NCBI GenBank assembly: GCA_001939145.1
Contig: LSRX01000371.1
Span: 269,111 to 333,110 of the forward strand
Length of the DNA stretch: 64,000 bases
Direction: 5' to 3'
DNA from: Symbiodinium microadriaticum
Taxonomy: Eukaryota; Sar; Dinophyceae; Suessiales; Symbiodiniaceae
Position numbers and translations under genes: made by a program
The notes under the pieces: generated by a model
The model's input: only the letters and a program-made list of their open reading frames with translations
The model's database searches: none
What the model was told of the DNA's origin: nothing
In this document: positions 1 to 8,875 of the stretch, one piece after another
Layout of the letters: each line of letters starts with the position of its first letter
Position numbering within the stretch: position 1 is the stretch's first letter

Positions 1-1077
1 CTGCGATCACCAATCCCACGATCTGCTTTCTGGCTCCGGGTATGCGGTTCCCACAAAGCCCAAAATCAATCCTGCGCACTTCTCACCAAAATCCCACTCA
101 AGACCCCTTTTAAATGCCGCTTACATCTCACTTTACTCTGTGCAAAGCCGGCGATCGAGCCACAATTTACTTGAGCCAACATTTACAATGGACAGCGATA
201 AACCTGCAAAACCATCACGGTTTCCGTCCAAACTCCGTCTGTTTTCCCGCCACTCCTTTGGGATGGAATTCAGCAGGATTCTTACGTTGTTTAACGAGGA
301 TATGTTTCAGGTGAAGAAGGCACACTTGAGGGGCGGAGCCAGGGAACGAAAGCTAGCCGCTAGAGCTGGCGAGGCGGGCTCCAAGCATGGGGGGGGGGGC
401 TGTTCGTTCGACATATCAATTCTTTGCGTCCGGGCCGGCGGTCCCGGCCCACTGCTTACGCAGATCAGGCGGTATTCCAAGCCATTTTTTGAGGGACTCG
501 TGTTTCCGCCACAGTGGGTGCGTGTTCTCGGGTGCGGGTACCGGTAGTCTTGGGCGCTTCACAGGGGGGAGGTCCGGGAGGTGTCTTAATTGCAAAGTGT
601 CCGCCAATCTCCAAAAAGACTAGCCTCTGAAACCATGCAATGCGGTGAAGTCGTGCTAGCTGTGTGCACTTGCACAGCCTGCCGGTCTTGCAAGGACTTG
701 GCACTGACGACTACGCGTCCGTACGTCCACTGTGAGTCTTGATTCAGAATGCTGTTCAGCCTTGCTAAGTCCGGCACCCATCTTGGGAATGGAGCTCTGC
801 GTTGGCGGTAGACTTAAGTGAAGCTGCGCTGGGGTCAGTTATGACTGCCAACCTGGTCTGATTTTACTCCAAACGGAATGTGATGCCTGTTCAGCATCGC
901 AGTCTCTAACGGCAGAAGATTGGCTGGCCGCATTGCTGTTGCTCTCTGGGGCCACCCTTGAATACAAACAGCTGAAAGCAAATCCACGCATCATGTGGAC
1001 TGGCACGATAGAAATGCAACTGCAGAGTCAGCGGCCCCCCTGGACCGCACAAAGCTCCGATGGAAAATTTAAACAAT
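1..1077. other. No recognisable gene
   Basis: Short open frames occur on both strands, but none carries a domain or motif I recognise. There is a G homopolymer near 389-399. A 13-base stretch at 170-182 on the minus strand resembles the 3' end of the dinoflagellate spliced leader (see findings); anything it preceded would run off the left edge of the window. Confidence 0.5.
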
Positions 1078-1839
1078 TTAAACATGACGAAGAAGTGTGA
1101 GCAAGAGTTCAATGACGTTCAGTACTGCTGTGTCGCTTGGCGCTTCATCCTGCAAGCCTTGCAGCCCTTGCGCATCAGTTCGTCGAAGCGTGGGGGGTCG
1201 CTCTGCGAAGCATCGGCAGCTGGTTGGGAAGCCACCCTCATGCCGCACCTCCTGAGCATGTGCTTCACATTGATACTCAGCATTCTGGCTCGATGTGACC
1301 TTATCGACAGTGCTTGTCCGCAGGTGCAAGTGGCGTCCTGCCCCGGGCTTGACGAACACGCCGATGGTCGAACCGTCCTGGTGAAGAAAAGAGAACCCAT
1401 CCGGCATCTGGTTGCATGTCACTCTGACTGGGCCCCGAGCAGGAAGTGGATTGCCGCAGATAGTTTGTATGGCTAGAAGTGCATCCTCTGCCACACCTTG
1501 GATATTGTGAGCAACCCTTGAGGTCAAGCTCCTGGTCGCAGCCTGTCGAGTTTGAGATCCGGGCCGAACTTCACATAGGCCGTACCAGTGCATGCGCCGC
1601 TCGAGTCGTCCTTGAGAACCTGTACGCTTTGGATGGCGCCTGGGCACAGGCTTAGCACTAGGCTTACTACAGCAGGGACAGCAAGCTAGCAAAGCTAGCC
1701 TTCTGGTCCATGCGTGCAAGTCATGACAAGCAGGAGCCAGCAACCTTCTGGGGCAGTAGCCGAAAGGAGCGAACACCTCTTGGCAAGGAGGGGAATTGAG
1801 AACTGCAACAAGGATGCCAAAACCTGGTCTCGTAACCAC
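1078..1839 (-). CDS. Unassigned open frame, possible exon(s)
   Basis: This is a 253-codon minus-strand open frame with no recognised domain. The central part (roughly residues 110-190, containing GVAEDALLAIQTICG and MPDGFSFLHQDGSTIGVF) has a balanced, protein-like composition, while the N-terminal part is Cys/Arg/Pro-rich and may be intron or another frame. Its orientation matches the recognised genes of the window. It could be one exon of a longer gene. No function can be given. Confidence 0.3.
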   Translation of the reverse strand: MVTRPGFGILVAVLNSPPCQEVFAPFGYCPRRLLAPACHDLHAWTRRLALLACCPCCSKPSAKPVPRRHPKRTGSQGRLERRMHWYGLCEVRPGSQTRQAATRSLTSRVAHNIQGVAEDALLAIQTICGNPLPARGPVRVTCNQMPDGFSFLHQDGSTIGVFVKPGAGRHLHLRTSTVDKVTSSQNAEYQCEAHAQEVRHEGGFPTSCRCFAERPPTLRRTDAQGLQGLQDEAPSDTAVLNVIELLLTLLRHV

Positions 1840-4800
1840 TGCCGAGGAGCATAGTATAAATACAGCTCATCAATGTCAGGGGACAAGCCCTGGCAAACAT
1901 GGAAGTAGTTTCATTTGTCTCGGCTTCAGCAATGCAGACAATGAGATAGGGGCCCGGCCCTGATGATCAAATAACCTCAGATGCATCAGCCATTTCCATA
2001 GGAGATTCTCATGCAAAGCATTTGGCACGAAAGCGAAACCAAGTCATGTGTTAAATCTCCCCGGAGTCACTTGGGTCAGGCTGATCGCCCAGCTCAGTGA
2101 CCTGGACAGGATGGGATGCCGGATCAACATTCGCGTGCGTGCATCTGCTCATAGATGGAGAACGGCGGGTCGGCTATCGAAAAGCCCGAGGCTCGTAGAT
2201 CTTAGACGCGCGCCGGCTTGTAGCCCTTCACTGAGGCGATGGTGTCACTGACCTCCAGGCTTCAACTCCGTGCATTCTGAAAGCCAGGGCCGTCACAACA
2301 GGAGCATGAAGCCTTGTGCAGCCCTGGGCCCTGATCATCTCAAGTCTTGGATCCGCATCTTCGAACTGGGAGGCATGCGGCTTTCTGGAATTCCGGCGTG
2401 GCTGGGCCTCAAGCCAAAGGAATTCCGCGACAGTAGCAGCTACCACCAGCTACAGCACTGCACCCCCCACTTAGATGCACCGAAGCGCCATGTTAAGTGT
2501 TCCCATCGGGTTTTGTTCTTTCCAGGGTGTGTAGCTTTGTACGAGATTGACAGAGGACGTTGGAAACCAAGGCAGGGTTGGGCGGCTTCGATCGTTGAGG
2601 CTGTTCGGCCAAGCGGACGAAAGCTCAAAGGCACAGAAGGTCTGGTCGACGCCGAAGCTGAGGCCGAGTCTTTTGGGCAGGGACGCAGCCTGCACAGCTG
2701 TCTTCCGCGAATGCCTTATTCGCCTTTATTGGCCGTGCGGTAGTTCGACTTGTACCATTCAACACTCGCGGTAACACCGGCGTAAGACGTTCTGACACAA
2801 CCTCCCTTCGGCCTTCATGCCACCATGCGTTGTGAACCTCTCGGCAGCTAGGCATCCCGCGCAGCAAGCTGCACGTTTTGGCCGTGAAGGCACAACTGGC
2901 GCAATCACGATTGAAGCACTGGGCCTGGTTGCGAGCGGCCGAACTTGTGCCTCACAGCCGTGATTCGGCACTTTGCGAGGCTGGCTGAGGTGCTTTTTCC
3001 GCATGCCACGCTACACCGCTCAAGGAGTTGGCAGCCCGAGCTGCGACTTGTCGGTTTGCAGCGTGTCTACACGGGAGTCATGGGAGCATCTCCCGGCCAC
3101 TAGGTGGCCTCAAGAGACGACTTCTAGTCTGTACCTGATTGCTGGCACCAGCCGCGTGAATGCTCCATGCAGGAAAGATCCACGGCAGCATTTAATGGCA
3201 GCAACATGCAACCGACAGATTGCATCAAAGAGCGTGGCCAAACCTATGATCTTGTAGTCTTCGGGCTATTCTGTGGCTTCTTGGTGGCACCCTCTCCCTA
3301 CCCCGCATTTATCTCGGAGCACACCCACCTGACCCTCATAGAACCACTCATAGCCACTCACAGTGTCTCCCTTCGCATGGCCACTCTCTTGCTGAGGCTA
3401 ACTGCCAGAAAGACTGAGCTTGGCTCTGTCGCAACACTGTTTCAGCATCCATGCCCTCGCACGTCTGTACACAAAGGCACACGAACAAGCTGCGATCGCA
3501 ATGCATCGGGGTCGAGCAAAGATCATTGCTGCACACACGACGCGAATTCTGTTCTTTGCAAATCTCGTCGATCTATGCCGAGGTTCGCTACGGTATATGA
3601 CACATGTGTACAACAGCACGGGGTTTCCCGGGCTCATGCAGCCTGAATAACACAGGCCCTGGCACAGGCATGCCCAAGGGCCGTTAGGACGAAGCGAACA
3701 AACTTTGCTTTCTCGAAATCCCTCGCAAGCACCTGCCATCAGCGAGGGCATGTGCGTCTAGCGGAGCCCTCTCTGTGCGAATCCTGGCCGCTCCGCATGA
3801 TTGATTAATGTGATCAGTGCTTTCTGCATCGATGCTGCCTGTTTGCTGTTCGTAGAAAACCTGACTCTGCACGAGCACCAACAAGCTTGAAAAATCAAGC
3901 CCTGGAGCTTCGCAGGCACCAAATTTGTCTTGATTCCCACCCGCCCTGCAGTCCGCCAGGCCGCTCCCCCAACATACAAAGTAAAGGCACATCGCAACGA
4001 GCTTCGTGACTTGATCTTTGGCCTCAGATGCATGATGAAACATGTCTTTGCCGAACTTCTGCAGTGCCATATGACTCGGCTCGCACAGTGCTGCTCAGTG
4101 ACCACGTACATCAATGCTGCCTGCAGCACTCCTTTCCTGAGAACAGCGTAAGGCAAGGAGAGCACGACCTACAACACCTGGATAGACAAAGAGGGAATGC
4201 CTCTCTCATGAGCGATGATCATGTAGGGGGTTTTACGAGTGTGACTAATTGTCATGAAGTCCACTCTCTCTCCCTCTCTCTCCACAGGGGGGAGCTCAGG
4301 GAGCGTCCTCTCTCGCTTTCTCTCTGTCTGTGTCCGTGCCTGGCTGGCTGGATGGCTGGCTGGTTCTGTCCAGTCTGTGTCCACTTGCAGCGACTAAACT
4401 AAATGGCAGGAATTCGCAAAGACACAAGAGAGTGGGCCACAGTCCACGGTACAGCTCGAAAAGCTGCTCGCTCGGTCGCGGCTTGCCTGGCACCTAGCAA
4501 ACATCGGCAACAGACCGGCAAGATCACACCGTCATGTCGATCTGCAATCACACGTATATACTTCTGCAAAAGGCCGAGTGGTATAGCTTACTTCGACCGT
4601 ACTGGAGTAGAGTTTCAGCAAGCTCAGCTTGAGTCTTGATGTCTACACCCGGCTCACGATTTTATGCCCAGGCCTTGTGGTTGAAGGAGAAATTGTGCGG
4701 GAGGGCATCCGGCGTTGCATCGTTGTCACAGTCGGTCTCCTCTGGCTTCGGACCAGCCTGGAACAAAGCCGACTCAGCCGATACTTTCCGACTTCCGAGT

Positions 4801-5280
4801 CCGAAGACACGCGCGTGACCAGGCAGAGAGTTGCAGGAGGCACCTTGTGTGAGTTTGTAGGGGATCGTTTTACCGTTTTCCCCCCGGGCATCCCCGGGCT
4901 GACATCCCGTGCTTTGGCTCTTCGGACTTTGGCTCCCCTTTGGCTGCTTTGGAGCTTTTTCGATTCTCTCGCACAAGGCAGGCAAGGCTCCACATAATCC
5001 TGGGAGCTTCAGGGCACAGGGCTCATCTGCTATGATCGACAGCCCTCGTATATTGCCGTACATCGTACATCGTTCGAAGTTATGCAAACTTTTAGCAGCA
5101 CCCGTTCCTTTGAGGGGTTCCCATTTTCTTCGGCGCTGTCCACGGACCCTTTGAATCCCGGCATGCACCGTAACCTTTTTGCAGCTTGTCGCATGGCGGA
5201 ACCATCGCGTCGACTCTCTACTTCTGTCTCTGTCGTGACCGCAAGTGTGAAATCTCTCTTCGCGAAAAGTCTTTTCCTCA
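1840..5280. other. Long stretch without a recognisable gene
   Basis: A plus-strand frame of 157 codons at 2270-2743 and minus-strand frames at 3684-4165 and 4662-5483 are present, but none shows a motif that makes it convincing. The last may hold the missing 3' exon of the carrier gene that ends near 5316. The only clear structure is the pyrimidine-rich simple sequence at 4260-4365. Confidence 0.45.
4260..4365. repeat. CT-rich and TGGC simple-sequence tract
   Basis: Runs of CTCT with CCCTCTC interruptions occupy about 4263-4336. They are followed by a short TGGC tetranucleotide tract (ctggctggctggatggctgg) at about 4340-4362. This is ordinary low-complexity sequence. Confidence 0.8.
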
Positions 5281-5315
5281 GCCTGGTCCACTTTTTTTTG
5301 GTGACCCTGGCCCTG

Positions 5316-7040
5316 GCTCTGAAAAAATGTCTTCGGGACCTGCGGCTCGATGCCTGGCGAGTCCCGCCACTGACGCTGTGGGACAGCTGGCTGCGTGCAA
5401 GCGTTCGGAGGTCTTTTTGGTATCCTTTGGTGACAGACGCTGATTTCGTTCCGCCCGTCGACCTCTAAGTCCCAAACAATCATGCAGCCCCCCGAGGATG
5501 CAGGGGATTGCTTGGACGAGAAGGGTCTGAGCGTGCCTGCATCATGGTTTTCATGCGGGTGACTGGGAAGGTGATGATCGTGGCGATGGCCTGCGACAGT
5601 GCAACCCCTGGCACCAGGTGCACTTCCTTCTCAAGGCTTCCTCCCCGCCTTCGCCAAAGCACCCAACATGAACCTAGGGTTGCACTCACGTGTGGACAGG
5701 TGACTCAGACTCCGAAGGAGCAGGTTTGCAACCAAGCCTCACTTCCAAGGACGTCAGCGACACTTTGGCTGACAAGCCCTGCAGCAACTTCCTCTGCATC
5801 ATGGCCTCCTGCATCCTTAGATGTTGCTGCTTCATGCAGCGTCGTCAAGCGAATTGCATCACGACAAGGGTGGATTCCAGGCAAATCTTCGCACTCAATT
5901 TGCCCAGGCGCTGGACAAACACAGTATTCTGGATGGCAGCATTGCTGCAGAGTATGAGGTTGAACCAGTATCCTTTGAAGAGACCAGCCAAGCCATCCTC
6001 GCCAGGACAGTCTAAGCGTCGTCTCGACTTGAAGGCAAGAAGCTCTAAGTTGGTCGAAGTATCCTTGCTGACCACAAGCCGAAGCAAGCTCAGTGGCCCC
6101 CTGGCAGTTCCAACTTGAAGCTTCGTGGAGAGTACCTCCAGAGGGTTGATCGAAGTCATCGTCACGATGCCTGCCAGAAAGCCCATACCTGGTTCGAAGT
6201 CGCATGTGCAATCCTACCCAAAAAGTCCGCCATCGGTGAAACACGCATCCCCGACCGGGCTGCACAAGCTCACGCCGTTGGTGATCTTAATCTGGCGTTC
6301 TGCTGCGAACTTCTTCAAGGCTTCGTACACATAGAAAAACACGAAGTTCCTGGCTTTCCGTCAGCAATGTGGATCTTGCATTGCCGAACATGTGCAGGCA
6401 CTTCATATGTTTGCCTTCAAAAAATGAATTGCTGCCAAAGTTCTCCGTGCCTTTCTCAAAGCATTTGACAGACACTCCGCTGAAAAGCCCTGGGAGTCCG
6501 TCCTTCTCGACGATTTGCCTGCCAAGAGCCGCTGTTGAGAAACTACCTCCGAAGCACCTCCGCTTCATTATTCATTCGGCTTTGCAGAGCCATGCACTGC
6601 GTTCTGCACGCCTCATGGTGCCCAGGATCGCTGTCTCTCCTTTCTGGCTGACACTGATGCCTGTCAACTCCAGATCTCGTGCGTCTCTTTCAGTCACTTT
6701 AGAAAACTTCCCGTGGGCCCGTGGGCTTTACACTTTGCAAGCACAAGTGCTGAGACTGTAAATTCTCAGGCGAGGAGATTTCAGGAGTAGCGCTCAATTC
6801 TGTTGACAGAGTTGCTCGATGGTTCAGCTCCGACCTGTTTCACAACGTGACAGCATTCACTGCCAAGCTGCGTGTCTTCGCTATCTCCACAGGCATGAGC
6901 ATGGCTGCCGCAAACCTGTGCGAAAAATCGCACGCTGCGTCCAGCTATTATGTGAATGTTTCATGCCGCTCCGCCAAGAAACATGCCGCCACCGGCGCCA
7001 GCCGACGCTGAGAGGAAAGCGTCGAAGGCGCCTGCAACAC
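5316..7040 (-). CDS. Mitochondrial carrier family (SLC25) protein, peroxisomal-carrier-like, multi-exon
   Basis: The gene encodes a six-helix solute carrier of the inner mitochondrial or peroxisomal membrane. The three carrier signatures (P-x-[DE/T]-x-x-[KR]) are visible: LMPVEIAKTR (about 6892-6868), INPLEVLSTKLQ (about 6150) and FPVTRMKTMMQ (about 5560). The even helices follow as GLFSGVSVKCFEKGTENF, then GLFKGYWFNLIL..NAAIQNTVF, then a GIEPQVPKTFFQS end near 5316. Domain continuity implies introns at 6916-6982 (GT-AG), 6519-6611 (GC-AG), 6350-6443 (GA-AG), 6189-6275 (GC-AG), 5816-5890 (GA-AG), 5627-5745 (GA-AG) and 5354-5462 (GT-AG). The linker between the third signature and the last exon needs one base removed from the C run at 5488-5493 to stay open. 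The first exon upstream of 7031 and the last exon after 5316 were not found. The AAIQNTVF/VTRMKTMMQ pattern resembles peroxisomal ATP or CoA/NAD carriers; the substrate is not established. Confidence 0.83.
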
Positions 7041-7169
7041 ATGAATGCATTTTCTGGGGACTTGTGCCCATCAGGTGTCCCGGTTCCAGCTCGGGTGTGG
7101 AGTGCTCGCTCATTCCGATTCCGACTCTCACCTCCCCCGCCCCGCAGCCAGGCAAGGAATGCAAAATCG

Positions 7170-8108
7170 GTCTTCGCTATCGGTGCTCCAGACGGGTCGC
7201 AGCAATCACAGCCATGAAGGACAACTCCAAAACAAAAGCCCAAGACCAGCATCAGAATCCAGCAAGGCTTACACTGCAACCCACTGCGAACGATGTATAG
7301 AATCAAACGAATGCGAAAACCAACCCTACAGTCTGTTACGTAGTTTGTGCCGCTTGTCAATGAGAATGATCTGCTCGGTTTAGGCCTGCAGCCAAAATCA
7401 GCCGAACCGCTGGTTTGTTGGCACCCCGACCACTGAAAAATCCTCAAGAGGAGAGCCTACGACCCAGACTTCTGCCAGATGCTTGGTCTTGAATGGTCGT
7501 GACACTGCCAGTAAATGGAAAGAACGGCCAAGCTTTAGCCAACCTTCGCAGCGAAGAGCCCCCGCTTAGATTTAGATTCATGGCGATAAAGATCATACAG
7601 GCCTGGCCTGATCCGGAAGATGCGTGCGCCATGTGTGCATACACAGTCAATGCCTGTAAGGTGCATAAACGACCGGGTGGCGGTGCAAAATCTGTCGCGC
7701 GAGTGTGATGCTTCTAGGTCCTTTGCAGTTACTCAGTTGCAAGCTTGCACGTGTGCTAAGCTAATTTGCCGAAAAGGCTGCATGCGGAACATTTGGTGAT
7801 GACACAACGTCACAGGCTAACGGCTAGCAGTCAAGCAAAACTGGAACTGGGTGGCGCGCTCCATTTGGAGGCCTTGGGCACAGAATCAACGCGTGCAGCC
7901 TACTGCAGAGAATCGACCTAGGACCTAGGCTTGAGGGCTCCCTCTCAAAAACACTAAGAACACACGATCTATGCCGCTTCTGGTGCCCCCAGTTTTCATG
8001 CTCACGCACGAGAACTCCCATAGTAGCCAATCCTTTAGGCAGGGGGTCGCCAAGTCTTGCAATAGTACTTTGAAGAGGCACGTCTCGGGTGGACGCTCCA
8101 TTGGGCCC
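7170..8108. other. Intergenic, nothing recognised
   Basis: This lies between the carrier gene and the MIF-like gene. Small open frames exist on both strands without motifs. It could hold the 5' exon of the carrier gene or the 3' UTR of the MIF-like gene. Confidence 0.45.
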
Positions 8109-8786
8109 TCAGCCGGCGAAGGTAGCACCGTTGTAACCCACATTCTGCCGTTCAAGGTCAAAGAAATTGACGTAGATCCGATTCGCGGGCACATCGAACT
8201 CCTTCAGCAGCTCTGATACCTTTTTGGTGAGCGCTCCATTATTCTCCTTGTTTATGGATCCCAACGAAATTACTTTGCACAGTGCGCACGGTGCATCGCT
8301 GCCGCCCCAGATGATGTCTTGGTCATCCTGTACCGAAACCGCAACATAGCTTTCCGGCTTGCCAAGCGACTCGGCCACGGCCTTGGAAGCTGCCTTCATG
8401 AAGTCCATTTTTTTGTCACCGAGCTTGATGTTCGTCTGGATGAAAAGGGAGGGATCAGTGGCACCATCCTCGATACATCCAAAGGGAGCCTTTGCCACCG
8501 AGGCCATTCCAACTCTGCAGCTTCTCGTGACCATCAATGGCAGCACACAGGCAGCAAGGCATCCACCCAGCAGGGCGCCGCTGATGCGTCCCCGTGCAAA
8601 TACGCCTGCAGTCAGAGCTCCTGCTGCCATTGCTGGCTGCGACACCATCTGATGCGTAACACCGGCACCAGTCACCGGGGAAAGCCAAGTGGGCTCGGTG
8701 CTCAATAGGCTTACCAGCAAGCACGCTGCACCCAGGAGTAGGAAACGTGCACCACAGCTGGACGACATCCTTCTCTGCACGAGCAT
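8109..8786 (-). CDS. MIF/tautomerase-superfamily protein with bipartite N-terminal leader
   Basis: This single uninterrupted frame has 225 residues, an ATG start and a stop at 8109. From about residue 111 it is a full-length macrophage migration inhibitory factor fold: DPSLFIQTN aligns with the PMFIVNTN start of MIF and supplies the catalytic-type proline, GKPESYVAVSVQDDQ matches the second strand, CALC matches the MIF CxxC motif, and DVPANRIYVNFFD..NVGYNGATFA matches the C-terminal subunit-interface strand. MIF proteins are about 115 residues and need proline at the N-terminus for tautomerase activity. Here about 110 residues precede it, with a hydrophobic signal-like stretch (FLLLGAACLLVSLLS), an Ala/Gly/Arg segment and a second hydrophobic stretch (ALLGGCLAACVLPLMV). 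That layout resembles class I leaders of peridinin-plastid proteins. Plastid targeting followed by cleavage is an inference. There are no introns, unlike its neighbours. Confidence 0.92.
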   Translation of the reverse strand: MLVQRRMSSSCGARFLLLGAACLLVSLLSTEPTWLSPVTGAGVTHQMVSQPAMAAGALTAGVFARGRISGALLGGCLAACVLPLMVTRSCRVGMASVAKAPFGCIEDGATDPSLFIQTNIKLGDKKMDFMKAASKAVAESLGKPESYVAVSVQDDQDIIWGGSDAPCALCKVISLGSINKENNGALTKKVSELLKEFDVPANRIYVNFFDLERQNVGYNGATFAG

Positions 8787-8875
8787 TGCCTGTCTAGAGT
8801 CAATAGGGCAACACCTGCGGGGTCAGCGCCCAAGAGCAAGTCCTGCTTGGCCGCTTGATCCAAAACCAGTGCATC

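Noticed and set aside
4662-5483. 273-codon minus-strand frame as a gene
   Set aside because: It overlaps the last carrier exon and its introns, and the composition elsewhere is not protein-like.
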